Part shown: piece by piece, positions 24,528-33,286 of the stretch
Numbering within the stretch: position 1 is the first letter of the stretch
Layout of the letters: each line of letters opens with the position of its first letter
NCBI GenBank assembly: GCA_963711035.1
Contig: CAVQCN010000001.1
Location: 1,054,001-1,118,000, forward strand
Direction of reading: 5' to 3'
Length of the DNA stretch: 64,000 bases
Source: WHTK01 sp963711035
GTDB lineage: Bacteria; Chloroflexota; Dehalococcoidia; DSTF01; WHTK01
Notes under the pieces: generated by a model
Told to the model about the DNA's origin: nothing
Databases searched by the model: none
The model's input: the letters and a program-made list of their open reading frames with translations, nothing else
Translations under genes and position numbers: made by a program

Positions 24528-25807
24528 ATGCTCAAATCGTCCTGGAAGTTATTGCCTATAGCGGCGGCGTTCGCATTGGGCATCGCGGTCGTTGGCGCCC
24601 GGGGACGTCACGCACGCCTACGGCGTTCGTCGCGCTCGATTGCCAGCGCCATCGGCGTTCTCACGGTTGACATCGGTCGACGACAGCACAGGCAAGTCGG
24701 ATCACTGGCGGCCGAGATGCGGTGATCTGACATCGACGCCTCGAGCCCAACGATGACAGCGGTACGCGAAACTTACACTGCACAATGGCTCAGGTGATGA
24801 TTCAGAGCTCGATCGAGTCGGATCCAGGACGGCAATTCCGTTCGCTCGACACGCAGCGGTGCACGGCCAATACGACATCAGCCTCACAGTCTGCCTGACC
24901 CGTACGTCGGCTGCGATGTCGTTGACAGCTCGATTCAGCAACTGAGCTGGTCGAGCCAGACGGCACTGTCCACCTCACCTGTCAAACGGACAACATCACG
25001 ATCAAGAAGGACGCGCCCGACGACCCGAGCAAGGACTTCGACTTCACGATCAGTGGCCCCGGTAGCGGCTGCGACGACAGCTTCACGCTGGCTGACGGCG
25101 ACACCCAGTCCTACTCTTGTACGGCGAGTGATTCGACCTACGTTGTGACGGAAGACGTTCCCACCGGCTGGTCACTTGACACGCTGACCTGCACGGACAC
25201 TGGCAACGGCAGCTACGAGACGAATGTCGCCAATGGCAGCGTTTCCATTACGCTGCAGGACAACACCGACACGGTTTCCTGCACCTTCGTTGACAATCAG
25301 GTGACGGGCACCGCGACGCCGGGTACGGCCAACAGCGTTACGCTGCAAGTCTCCACCACGACGCCGCCCTGCAACCTGCCCGTCGTCGTCATTGCGACGG
25401 TGAGGGACGCTAGTGGCGCCCTGGTCAGTGGCGCACCGGTCACGTTCAGCGCGGCCAGCGGTGCGTTCACATCGAGCTCCGGCACCACTCAGGCTGGTGT
25501 CGTCTCCACCCTGTACACTGCGAGCGGCAATGGCGCCGCCGTGATTACGGCGACCTCCGGCTCCAAGAGCGGCACGGCGACGATCACGACGTCGAGCTGC
25601 GCAACGCCGGCCCCGACCGCAGTTGCCACGTCGACGCCGGTTCCGACCGTCTCGACCGGCAGCATCCAGCCGCCGAACACCGGTGACGCTGGTTTGAAGG
25701 ACGCGGGCAGCGGCAGCTCGAGCCTGTACGGCATCATTGCTGCTATTGTGGCTATCATGTCGACTGCTGCGGCTGGCTCCATCGTGGTAGCGCGCCGCCG
25801 GTCCTAA
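24528..25807 (+). pseudogene. Cell-surface sortase-substrate protein, reading frame broken at several points
   Basis: ATG 24528 begins a signal peptide (MLKSSWKLLPIAAAFALGIA), but the frame then degenerates. Pieces of sense reappear in different frames between about 24830 and 24970 (for example YDISLTVCL and YVGCDVVDSSIQQ). From 24926 a single frame runs to 25807: a prealbumin-like/SpaA-type repeat (ITIKKDAPDDPSKDFDFTISG...), a second Ig-like domain (VVVIATVRDASGALVSGAPV) and a Pro/Thr linker. It ends in a sorting signal: PPNTGDAG, a hydrophobic helix (GIIAAIVAIMSTAAAGSIVV) and RRRS. The next two genes are sortases. The breaks could be true decay or consensus errors in the first 400 bp. The part from 25145 is intact. 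Confidence 0.65.
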
Positions 25808-25835
25808 GTCCAGGGCCTGACAAGGCAAAACTGAC

Positions 25836-25871
25836 GATGAGCGGCTCCAGCCTAGGCTGGAGCCGCTCATC
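25836..25871. terminator. Perfect 36-bp palindrome after the surface-protein gene
   Basis: GATGAGCGGCTCCAGCCT (25836-25853) followed directly by its exact complement (25854-25871), an 18-bp stem with no unpaired loop bases. A short TTGT follows. It separates the surface-protein gene from the first sortase and probably acts as a terminator or processing hairpin. Confidence 0.7.
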
Positions 25872-25976
25872 TTGTACGGCGCCGGGTGTTTGGTTGCCGC
25901 CAGGGGGCCGGTTCCGTATTCTGGATGTCAGGCATCTCTCAGCAGGGCCTAAACCCGTCATAGAGGTCTAGCGTTC

Positions 25977-26759
25977 ATGTTCCAAGATACCGACCCCGAG
26001 GAATCCGAAGAGTCCAACGGACTCTTCGGAGGCCGACCTCCTTTGCCGATCATCGGTGGTGTCATTGCCGCCGTCGTCATCGGTCTCATCCTGGTAGTCG
26101 TCGTCTTTAGCAGCGGCGGCGGCAACGACAACAACTCCAACGCTCTTGCCACGATCACGCCGACGAGCAAGGCCCAGAGCGGTGGATTGGCGACCGGCGG
26201 TATCCCGTCGCCGCAGGGCACCCTTGATTTGACCCGCCCGACGGTCACCGGCGCGCCCAGCCTGACCGGCGTCGGCGCCGACGATCGTATCGTCATCCCC
26301 GCCTTCAACATCAACGCGCCTCTTACTTTCAAGACGGTGGGCGCAGACGGCGAGATGCCCAACCCGGACGGACCCGATGACGTTGCCTACTACAACTTCT
26401 CGGCCTGGCCCGGTCTGGGCGGTGCTCCCGGCCAGGGCGGCAACTCCATCTTTGCCGGTCACGTCGACTCGGGTTTCAAGGCCTGCGACCACGGCACGGT
26501 CCCGCCGCCTTGCGAGGCTGTCTTCTGGGACGTGAGTAAGCTGAAGGTTGGCGACACCATCGAGATCCACGTTAGCGGGCAGGTCTACACCTACTCCGTA
26601 ACCTCGAACCAGGCAGTGGATGCGAACGGCGCCGATTGGACTAGCATCGTTTCCGCCACGGCGCAGGAGAGCATCACGCTGATCACCTGTGGTGGCGATT
26701 TCAATACCCAGACTCACGAGTACAATCACCGGCAAGTCGTGACGGCGGTCAGGGTTTAA
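25977..26759 (+). CDS. Sortase (first of two)
   Basis: 260-residue transpeptidase. A cytoplasmic acidic start (MFQDTDPEESEESNG) leads to a membrane helix (about residues 23-47), a Ser/Gly/Thr linker, then the sortase beta-barrel from about residue 95. The catalytic triad is visible: His162 (FAGHVDS), Cys238 in the TLxTC motif (ITLITCGG) and Arg252 (YNHRQVV). It cleaves a sorting motif and joins the protein to an envelope acceptor. The Cys-containing insert (KACDHGTVPPPCEA, about 168-181) could form a disulfide near the active site. ATG 25977 has only a weak ribosome binding site. The likely substrate is encoded immediately upstream. Confidence 0.93.
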   Translation: MFQDTDPEESEESNGLFGGRPPLPIIGGVIAAVVIGLILVVVVFSSGGGNDNNSNALATITPTSKAQSGGLATGGIPSPQGTLDLTRPTVTGAPSLTGVGADDRIVIPAFNINAPLTFKTVGADGEMPNPDGPDDVAYYNFSAWPGLGGAPGQGGNSIFAGHVDSGFKACDHGTVPPPCEAVFWDVSKLKVGDTIEIHVSGQVYTYSVTSNQAVDANGADWTSIVSATAQESITLITCGGDFNTQTHEYNHRQVVTAVRV

Positions 26760-26823
26760 CCTCGTGCCCGCCTCCGGCGTTAGTTAGGATGGTGGCCCGG
26801 TCAGAGGCCCAGGGAGGGAACGT

Positions 26824-27696
26824 GTGAATCTGCCGGCATTCTTGGAAGGTGTTCCGCGGTGGATGCTTCTCGCCGTGATTCCGATTACGGCGTTCGTGGT
26901 GGCTGTGGGCGTGAGCTTTGGCATGAGCGGCAGCGACAACTCGACCACGAGTGGCAGCTTGAAGCCGGACGTCGGCGCGCTGGCGGAGCTGACTACGCCC
27001 ACGCCTCTTCCGACGGCGACGGTCGTTCCCACCGCTACGGTGATTCCCGTTCGCACGAGTTGTGATGAGATTGCCGGAACCCCCTACCGCTCCCAGATTG
27101 AGCGCCAGTGGTACCTGGACAACTGCACCGACACCGCGGGTGCCTCCACCGGCGGCGGCGGCACCGGCGGCACCGGCGGAAGCATTGACTACTCGACGCA
27201 GGGACCGGTGAACGCCGGCGGCGGCGAGTTCGCGCTCGGTGACGAGCTGATCATTCCGTCCATTGGCCTCGATGCGACCGTGTATGGCGACAAGGTCGGC
27301 GGCGACGGCACGATGCCGAACCCGGTTGGCTACTTCTACGCCGTGTGGTACGACTTCAGCGCCTTCCCTGGTCTCGGCGGATACGTCGGCAACGGCAACA
27401 CGGTTCTTGCCGGCCACGTCGACTGCGCTCGCTGCCACAACGGCTCGGCCGGCGCGGCGGTCTTCTGGAACGTCCGCAACCTCTCCCCCGGTGCGAGCAT
27501 CCAGTACCGGACGTCGGACGGCGTGGTGCACAACTACGTGGTAACCGCGTCGCAGGACTACACGGACGCTTCGAACTGGGGAGGAATCCTTTCGTCCGGC
27601 GCTGCGGACCTGACGCTGATCACGTGTAACGGCGTCTTTGATCCGTCTGCGCATGAGTACAACCTGCGCCACGTCGTCTACGCCAAAGCGGTGTAG
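26824..27696 (+). CDS. Sortase (second of two)
   Basis: 290-residue sortase, paralogous to the previous gene. N-terminal membrane helix (WMLLAVIPITAFVVAVGVSF, about residues 13-32), a Pro/Thr linker, a short segment CDEIAGTPYRSQIERQWYLDNC (about 79-100) with a possible disulfide pair, a Gly-rich hinge and the catalytic barrel. The triad is His198 (LAGHVDC), Cys268 (LTLITCNG) and Arg282 (YNLRHVV). Start GTG 26824 behind AGGGAGGGAACG. Two sortases with one substrate suggest either different targets elsewhere or a pilin-polymerase versus housekeeping division. Followed by a terminator at 27717. Confidence 0.93.
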   Translation: MNLPAFLEGVPRWMLLAVIPITAFVVAVGVSFGMSGSDNSTTSGSLKPDVGALAELTTPTPLPTATVVPTATVIPVRTSCDEIAGTPYRSQIERQWYLDNCTDTAGASTGGGGTGGTGGSIDYSTQGPVNAGGGEFALGDELIIPSIGLDATVYGDKVGGDGTMPNPVGYFYAVWYDFSAFPGLGGYVGNGNTVLAGHVDCARCHNGSAGAAVFWNVRNLSPGASIQYRTSDGVVHNYVVTASQDYTDASNWGGILSSGAADLTLITCNGVFDPSAHEYNLRHVVYAKAV

Positions 27697-27716
27697 ACGC
27701 CTCGAAGTGAATGAGT

Positions 27717-27746
27717 AACGGCCCGCTCGAGTGAGTGGGCCGTTTG
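27717..27746 (+). terminator. Intrinsic terminator after the sortases
   Basis: AACGGCCC (about 27718) pairs with GGGCCGTT followed by TGCGTTGC, around a 12-base loop. It lies 20 bp past the second sortase stop, between convergent genes, so it may serve both. Confidence 0.7.
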
Positions 27747-27767
27747 CGTTGCTGAAGGTGCTGGCGC

Positions 27768-28332
27768 TCAGCGGTGCGACGAGTTGGCTGCGCAGCGTGC
27801 CGGCTGCATCCTGTGGCCGGACGCGTGGAGTCGATTCGCCGTAGTCCTCGGGGTCGACCTCGAGTACGATCAGGGCCGGGCCACCCGACGAGAGGATGCC
27901 GGGCAGCCGCTCACGCAGCACGCCGATGTCGTCGAAGCTCTCCGACTGGTGATAGCCGGCACCGCGGCCCAGCGCGGCGAAGTCGACCTTGTCGCCGCCG
28001 GGCGTGATCTGCTTGCCTGAGGTCTCGTAGACGCGATTGACGAGGACGAAATGGTAGTAGTTGGCCGGCTCGGCGCCGGCCACGCTGGCGAGGCCGCCCA
28101 GCTGCATGAGCAGGCTGCCATCCCCATCGATGACGTAGATGCGGCGGTCGGGCTGCGCCAGCGCCAGGCCCAGGCCCAACGACGCGGCGCCGCCCATGCA
28201 GCCGATGCAGTCGATGTGGCGCTCGCCGGCGGCGCCGGACTCTGCCCAGGGCAGGACGGAGCGCATCGTCGTAACGCTGACGCCGTCGCCTTTGGTGGCG
28301 GCGATGAGCTCGATTGCCTCGTCACGCTTCAT
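27768..28332 (-). CDS. TPP-dependent decarboxylase, beta (TPP-binding) subunit; stop displaced by an indel
   Basis: C-terminal TPP-binding half of a two-subunit decarboxylase of the sulfopyruvate/phosphonopyruvate decarboxylase type. Start at ATG 28332 (MKRDEAIELIAATKGDG). The TPP-Mg motif is YVIDGDGSLLMQLGGLASVA (GDG...N-type), preceded by CMGGAASLGLGLALAQPDRR, and the chain ends near EVDPEDYGESTPRV. In this frame no stop appears until 26749, which would run antisense through the second sortase and the terminator. A TGA (27768-27770) in the adjacent frame is the probable true end, so an indel in the last dozen codons is likely. The alpha subunit is 13 bp upstream. Confidence 0.8.
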
Positions 28333-28345
28333 GCTCTGGTCCCGT

Positions 28346-28861
28346 CTAGGAGGTTGGCGCGCCGAGCAGCACAATCGTAGGACAGCGCTCCTCCCGGCTC
28401 TGGATGAAGGCCTCGCGCAGGAAATGGACGTCCTCTGGACCGTCGATCAAGTAGCAGGGCACGCCGAGTGTCTGCATAACCGGCGCGATGAGGCGCGTAG
28501 CGCTGTTCTGGCGCTCGTCGATGGGCAGATTGACGTCGCGGCCGAACTGGCCGACGACCATGCAGGTCGGCACGCGCATGTCCATGGCGATGCCGCGCAA
28601 GGCGTTCATGCCAGCAAAGACGCCGACGTTCTGGATCATGACGAGGGGGTTGGCGCCGCCCATCCAGAGACCGGCGTTGGTGCAGACGGCCTCGTGCTCG
28701 GTGCTGAGGGTGACGAGGGTGAAGCGCGGGTCTTCGGTTACAGCCTGCAGGAGGGTGCGCTGGTGCGTGTCGGGCACATTGACGATGTGGGTCACACCCA
28801 GCGCTACGATCTCGTCGTGCAGCAGAGCGGCCGGTACCGACTGGACTACGGGAGTGGTCAT
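28346..28861 (-). CDS. TPP-dependent decarboxylase, alpha (PYR-domain) subunit
   Basis: 171 residues from ATG 28861 (MTTPVVQSVPAALLHDEIVA), with AGAGGAGC upstream; longer in-frame starts are not supported. It is the TPP pyrimidine-binding half: GVTHIVNVPDTHQRTLLQAV, the catalytic Glu context TLSTEHEAVCTNAGLWMGG, and LVMIQNVGVFAGMNALRGIAMDMRVP. Together with the next gene it makes a ComD/ComE- or Ppd-like alpha/beta enzyme that decarboxylates a 3-substituted pyruvate such as sulfopyruvate or phosphonopyruvate. The substrate cannot be told from sequence alone, and no coenzyme M or phosphonate gene is in the window. Confidence 0.85.
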   Translation of the reverse strand: MTTPVVQSVPAALLHDEIVALGVTHIVNVPDTHQRTLLQAVTEDPRFTLVTLSTEHEAVCTNAGLWMGGANPLVMIQNVGVFAGMNALRGIAMDMRVPTCMVVGQFGRDVNLPIDERQNSATRLIAPVMQTLGVPCYLIDGPEDVHFLREAFIQSREERCPTIVLLGAPTS

Positions 28862-28949
28862 AAAGCTCCTCTGAGGCTGACTGAGTCGAGGGACATTATA
28901 GACGGGCCGCGGCTTGCCGCCCACGTCGCCAGATTGCAGAATGACGAGT

Positions 28950-29041
28950 GGAGAGGTGGCAGAGTGGTTGAATGCGGCGGTCTCGAAAACCGTTATACGG
29001 GTTCTCTCGTATCCAGGGTTCGAATCCCTGCCTCTCCGCCA
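28950..29041 (+). tRNA. tRNA-Ser(CGA)
   Basis: Complete class II tRNA with encoded CCA. The 7-bp acceptor stem GGAGAGG (28950-28956) pairs with CCTCTCC (29031-29037), followed by G and CCA (29039-29041). The D-arm (GGCAGAGTGGTTGAATGC) is followed by anticodon stem CGGT/ACCG enclosing CTCGAAA, anticodon CGA. The long variable arm (ATACGGG..CTCGTAT) marks it as tRNA-Ser, and the T-arm GGTTCGAATCC is present. Its 3' half is repeated at 40956-41026, so it is the integration target of the following island. A terminator hairpin follows at 29075. Confidence 0.97.
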
Positions 29042-29047
29042 TTCCGA
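28978..29047 (+). other. Left attachment site (attL-like) within tRNA-Ser
   Basis: 70-bp segment from the anticodon stem of tRNA-Ser through the CCA and seven bases beyond (ending ATTCCGA). It is duplicated as a direct repeat at 40956-41026 with only a few differences (a G-to-A in the anticodon loop, two or three changes in the variable arm, one T-arm base). Such a repeat is the usual footprint of a tRNA-targeting integrase. Confidence 0.75.
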
Positions 29048-29074
29048 TTCTAAAACTTAGGTAAAGCTAGCATC

Positions 29075-29105
29075 GAAAGAGCCGCCCGAGAGGCGGCTTT
29101 TTCGT
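29075..29105 (+). terminator. Terminator downstream of tRNA-Ser
   Basis: GAGCCGCC-CGAGA-GGCGGC hairpin followed by TTTTTCG. Position and T run are typical of intrinsic termination of the tRNA transcript. Confidence 0.85.
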
Positions 29106-29200
29106 CGTTTGACAGCAGTTCTGACAGCAACCTGGGCGGACGTTGGCAACTGTAGATGGATTTTTGGGCCGATTCGGGTCGCTTCGAAATATTCGCGGGG

Positions 29201-30206
29201 CTAGGCTTCGGCGAAAAGGACCTGCATCTTCTTCGCAGCGTCAGCATGGATGGCTGGCGTGACGTGGGAGTAGGTGTCTAGCGTCAGGGTGACTGTGCTG
29301 TGGCCGAGCAGCTCCTGGACGATCTTGGGGTTCTCGCCGCGGGCCAGGTAAAGGGTGGCTGCGGTGTGCCGCAGGTCGTGCACACGAACGCGCGGCAGGC
29401 CAGCGCGGCCGAGGATTCGGGTGAGGCAGGGCCCAGGCGAGCTTCTCTTCGATCTGCTGGCGTCGGTGCTCCCGCAGCGCCTGGGCGGTCCCTTCCGGGA
29501 AGTAAACGGTTCTCCGGCTCTTGGTCGTCTTTGGGCCAACGAAGACGAGGCCGACACCCTTTTGGCGTTGCAGAGCGCGCCGGACAATGAGGCGATTCTG
29601 GTCCAAGTCGAACTCGTCCCAGCGTAACCCAGTGGCTTCACCAACACGGAGGCCGGTGGAGGCGAGGAGCACCCAGAGGGCATGCAGACGATGATCCTGT
29701 GTCGCCGGAAAGAAGCGCCTGACTTCGTCTTCGCTGAGAGTGTGCATCTCGTTGCGTTCGGGTCGAGGCACGCTCACCGCTTCGGAGGGATTTCGACCGA
29801 TGGAGCCCCACTGCACCGCTCTCTCGAGAGCTTTGTGCAGAACAGTGTGGACTTGGACCACAGAGCGTCGGCTGAGGCCACGTTCGATTAGATCGGCGTA
29901 TGCTCGTTCGATTGCGGCCGGGGTGAGTGTGCTCAGACGAATGCGGCCAATCAACGGCTTCAGGCGCCGAACGTTGAGGTCGTAGGACTCGTAGGTTCGC
30001 GGCCGTACGCTGCCTTCTTTAGCCCCGAGAAGTCTTCCGCGAGCATGAAGGCCACAAGACTGACCCACATGATCCATTCGTCCGGGAAGAACGGCGTCCG
30101 GGCTGGGCATCAATCGCTCGGTCGAGCGATAGCCCGTACGCCGTCCAAGGCTAGATTCGCCTATCCAAACGGCTCTCTTCGAGTGCCGATTGGACGCTTC
30201 GCCCAA
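29201..30206 (-). pseudogene. Tyrosine recombinase/integrase remnant
   Basis: The upstream frame (to 29241) carries a core-binding region (SVRPRTYESYDLNVRRLKP to about ERAVQWGSIGRNP) and the first catalytic Arg (LASTGLRVGEATGLRWDEF). After EEKLA the coding sense jumps to the next frame (29201-29450): ILGRAGLPRVRVHDLRHTAATL (His-x-x-Arg) and the Tyr nucleophile in LDTYSHVTP. Compared with the family about 25 residues are missing at the junction, so there is an internal deletion of roughly 80 bp plus a frameshift. The N-terminal arm domain is also not recognisable upstream of about residue 60. The enzyme is therefore probably dead and the island fixed. It sits just inside the left attachment repeat, as expected. 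Confidence 0.85.
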
Positions 30207-30763
30207 AACTCTGTGACGACCGACTTGCTATTTCAGCCCACCAGGGCGATGTATGTCGTCGCCTTTGAAAGGAGGGCTGAGAAACATGGCGATTGAGAAT
30301 CGCAACCTCGAAGCCGGATTTCGCCTGGTGGCGACCTACAAGAAGAACCAACTGGCCAGGTTGAGACTGAGGTCGCGGCTCGCTTTGGCAGCGACTACTC
30401 CGGCTGCTACGAGACGCACTTCACGGCCGCATGGCCGGGAGAAGACTGCGACGGCCCTTTCAGCCGCTGCTCGGAACACGGCCCCGGTTGCCTGGTCGAG
30501 GTCATACCTGTGCGATCGATGCAGCTACGGCGAGTGATCATCCAGTCAGGCGCAGTTAGCGAATTCGGCTGAACGGCGCGGCCCGGCAAAGAACCTCAGC
30601 GCCTCCTCAGCTTGCTCTACCATATGTACCTCTGCGGCGAGACCAGAGTCGCACCGCCCGTCTTCTCTTGAGCTCCACATCACGGCCGTCGTATTTGAAT
30701 AGGTAGATCAAAACTGGAAGAGCCCAAGAGCGCCGCTACATATTTTCCGGAGGTTGTTAACCG
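30207..30763. other. Region between integrase and ATPase gene
   Basis: Apart from the short frame at 30286-30537, no gene is seen. The 220 bp before the ATPase start contain no clear promoter pair that I would assert; an AT-richer stretch (about 30690-30720 and 30737-30745) may hold it. GGAGG at 30750-30754 is the ribosome binding site for the ATPase gene. Confidence 0.35.
30286..30537 (+). CDS. Short, probably disrupted hypothetical protein
   Basis: ATG 30286 has a strong AAAGGAGGG (about 30268-30276). The first 22 residues (MAIENRNLEAGFRLVATYKK) resemble the opening of a small conserved protein I associate with Chloroflexota genomes, but the following sequence in this frame is Arg/Ala-rich and unlike it. 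A different frame from about 30348 reads ETEVAARFGSDYSGCYETHF and continues to a stop near 30571. The gene therefore looks frame-shifted or chimeric. Confidence 0.35.
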   Translation: MAIENRNLEAGFRLVATYKKNQLARLRLRSRLALAATTPAATRRTSRPHGREKTATALSAAARNTAPVAWSRSYLCDRCSYGE

Positions 30764-33286
30764 ATGAATGGGCAATCCAGCGCCGACCTGCCCGAGGCTC
30801 CCGAACCGAACCCTGAATTGACTGCTGACGCGAACGGCGATCTAAAATCCTTGCCCCTGGCGGAAGTGGAGCAGAAATTGAGGTCGTCGCCGGATGGCCT
30901 CAGTCAAGCCGAGGCGCAGAAACGGCTGGCCCAGTACGGGCCTAACGAGATCGAAGAAACAAAAGCCAATCCGTTTCTCAAATTCCTCACCTATTTCTGG
31001 GGCCCCATTCCCTGGATGATCGAAGCCGCCGTAATCCTTTCGGCCGTCGCCCGGCACTGGCCTGACTTCGGCATCATCCTCCTGCTTCTGGTTGCCAACG
31101 CTGTGGTTGGGTTCTGGGAAGAACACCAGGCCGGCAACGCTATCGAGGCCCTCAAGGCCAATCTGGCGATTAAGGCCCGGGTGAAAAGGGACGGGAAGTG
31201 GATAAATCCCGCGGCGCGCGAGTTGGTGCCGGGCGATGTCATTCGCCTGCGTCTCGGCGACATTGTGCCGGCGGATGCCCGCCTGCTGGATGGCGACCCG
31301 GTGGAAGTAGACCAGTCGGCCCTGACCGGAGAGTCGCTGCCCGCAGAGCGCAAATCGGGCGACGCGGTGTTTTCCGGTTCGATCATCCGCCAGGGCGAAA
31401 TCGGGGCACTGGTTTATGCCACCGGCGGTAAGACCTATTTCGGCAAGACGGCGTCGCTTGTGCAGGAGGCACACACGATCAGCCACTTTCAACGCGCGGT
31501 GCTGAAGATCGGCAATTACCTGATCATCCTGGCCGTAGCGCTGGTGGCGGTGATCATTGCGGTCTCGGTCCTGCGCGGCGACCCCATCTTGACCACGTTG
31601 CAGTTCTCCCTGGTGCTGACCGTGGCCGCGATTCCAGTGGCGATGCCGACCGTGTTGTCGGTGACCATGGCGGTCGGCGCGCGCCTTCTCGCCGGGAAGC
31701 AGGCGATTGTGAGCCGGTTGGTCGCGATCGAGGAGCTGGCGGGCGTGGACATACTGTGCGCGGACAAGACCGGCACCCTGACCCAGAACAAGCTGACGTT
31801 GGGTGATCCGTTTAGCGTGAATGATGGCGCCGTCGAGCAAGTCATCCTTAACGGAGCGCTGGCCTCACGCGCGGACAACAACGACACCATCGATCTAGCC
31901 GTCCTGGGCGGACTCAAAGACCAGGAGGCCCTGCAGAGCTATCAGGTGGTCCATTTCCAGCCATTCGACCCCGTGCACAAGCGCACCGAAGCCACCGTCA
32001 AAGGCCAGGACGGCCAGACATTCAAAGTAACGAAGGGCGCACCGCAGGTCATTCTGGAATTGTCCGCCAACACCCGCGAAGTGCAGCCCACCGTCGACAA
32101 GGCCGTCAACGAATTTGCGGCTCGCGGCTTTCGTTCACTCGGTGTGGCGCGAGCCGATGGCGACGACCAATGGCAGTTTGTCGGCGTGTTGCCCCTGTTC
32201 GATCCGCCTCGCGACGACGCCAGGGCGACCATCGCCACCGCGCTATCAATGGGCGTGAAGATCAAGATGGTGACGGGAGATGCGCTCGCCATCGCCAAGG
32301 AGACAGCCCAAAAGCTGGGTATGGGCGCCAACATCCTCGATGCGACGAGCCTGGGCGACTCGAAAAGGCAGGAGACCCCAGAAGTGGCGGAATCCATCGA
32401 GAATGCCGACGGCTTCGCCCAGGTGTTCCCCGAGCACAAATTCCACATCGTGGCTGTTCTCCAGAAACGGGGCCACATCGTCGGCATGACAGGCGACGGG
32501 GTGAATGATGCCCCGGCGCTAAAGAAGGCCGACTGCGGCATCGCCGTTTCAAGCGCGACGGACGCGGCGCGCGCGGCGGCTTCAATCGTACTGACGACGG
32601 CCGGTTTGGCGGTGATCATTGACGCGATCAAGGAGAGCCGCCGTATCTTCCAGCGGATGAACAGCTACGCGATCTACCGCATCGCCGAGACCCTGCGTGT
32701 GCTCCTGTTCATGACCTTGGCGATTCTGATTTTCAATTTCTATCCGGTTACAGCGGTCATGATCGTGATGCTGGCGTTGCTCAATGACGGAGCAATCCTG
32801 TCGATAGCCTATGACAACGTTCATTACAAGAATCAGCCCGAGGCTTGGAACATGCCGCTAGTGCTCGGGATCGCCACGGTCCTGGGCGTCATCGGGGTTA
32901 TCTCGGCATTCGGTTTGTTCTATCTGGGTGAGCGGGTCTTTGATCTCGACCGTTCGCACGTTCAGACGTTGATGTATCTGAAGCTGTCCGTGGCGGGACA
33001 TCTGACGATCTTTCTTACGCGCACGCGTGGCCCCTTTTGGTCCATACGCCCCGCACGGATTCTCTGGATAGCGGTACTCGGTACCCAAGCTATAGCGACC
33101 TTGATTGCGGTCTATGGCTTGTTCATGACACCCCTAGGCTGGGGCTGGGCCCTGTTCGTTTGGGGCTACGCTCTGGCGTGGTTTCTGGTAAATGACCGCG
33201 TGAAATTGCTAGCGTACCGGATTCTTGATCCCGCCAAAGCCAACATAAGGCCGGATTTGACGTCACAGCTCACCATGCCGGCCTAA
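30764..33286 (+). CDS. P3A-type (plasma-membrane H+) P-type ATPase
   Basis: 840 residues. The cation-ATPase N-terminal helix region (LPLAEVEQKLRSSPDGLSQAEAQKRL) leads to FWGPIPWMIEAAVILS, the M1-M2 signature of P3A proton pumps. Then come the actuator TGES (DQSALTGESLPAE), M4 VLTVAAIPVAMPTVLSV with the PxxP-type break, phosphorylation site DKTGTLTQNKLTL (Asp334), nucleotide-binding KGAP (TKGAPQVI), and the hinge TGDALAIAKE and GMTGDGVNDAPALKKA. Ten membrane helices are expected. It would pump H+ out with ATP, supporting acid or energy stress. ATG 30764 has GGAGG 10 bp upstream. It is the largest cargo gene of the island and intact. Confidence 0.95.
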   Translation: MNGQSSADLPEAPEPNPELTADANGDLKSLPLAEVEQKLRSSPDGLSQAEAQKRLAQYGPNEIEETKANPFLKFLTYFWGPIPWMIEAAVILSAVARHWPDFGIILLLLVANAVVGFWEEHQAGNAIEALKANLAIKARVKRDGKWINPAARELVPGDVIRLRLGDIVPADARLLDGDPVEVDQSALTGESLPAERKSGDAVFSGSIIRQGEIGALVYATGGKTYFGKTASLVQEAHTISHFQRAVLKIGNYLIILAVALVAVIIAVSVLRGDPILTTLQFSLVLTVAAIPVAMPTVLSVTMAVGARLLAGKQAIVSRLVAIEELAGVDILCADKTGTLTQNKLTLGDPFSVNDGAVEQVILNGALASRADNNDTIDLAVLGGLKDQEALQSYQVVHFQPFDPVHKRTEATVKGQDGQTFKVTKGAPQVILELSANTREVQPTVDKAVNEFAARGFRSLGVARADGDDQWQFVGVLPLFDPPRDDARATIATALSMGVKIKMVTGDALAIAKETAQKLGMGANILDATSLGDSKRQETPEVAESIENADGFAQVFPEHKFHIVAVLQKRGHIVGMTGDGVNDAPALKKADCGIAVSSATDAARAAASIVLTTAGLAVIIDAIKESRRIFQRMNSYAIYRIAETLRVLLFMTLAILIFNFYPVTAVMIVMLALLNDGAILSIAYDNVHYKNQPEAWNMPLVLGIATVLGVIGVISAFGLFYLGERVFDLDRSHVQTLMYLKLSVAGHLTIFLTRTRGPFWSIRPARILWIAVLGTQAIATLIAVYGLFMTPLGWGWALFVWGYALAWFLVNDRVKLLAYRILDPAKANIRPDLTSQLTMPA

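Noticed and set aside
26749..27767. Continuation of the decarboxylase beta frame to 26749
   Set aside because: It would cross a terminator and the whole second sortase gene in antisense; the product there is Arg/Ala-rich without a domain.
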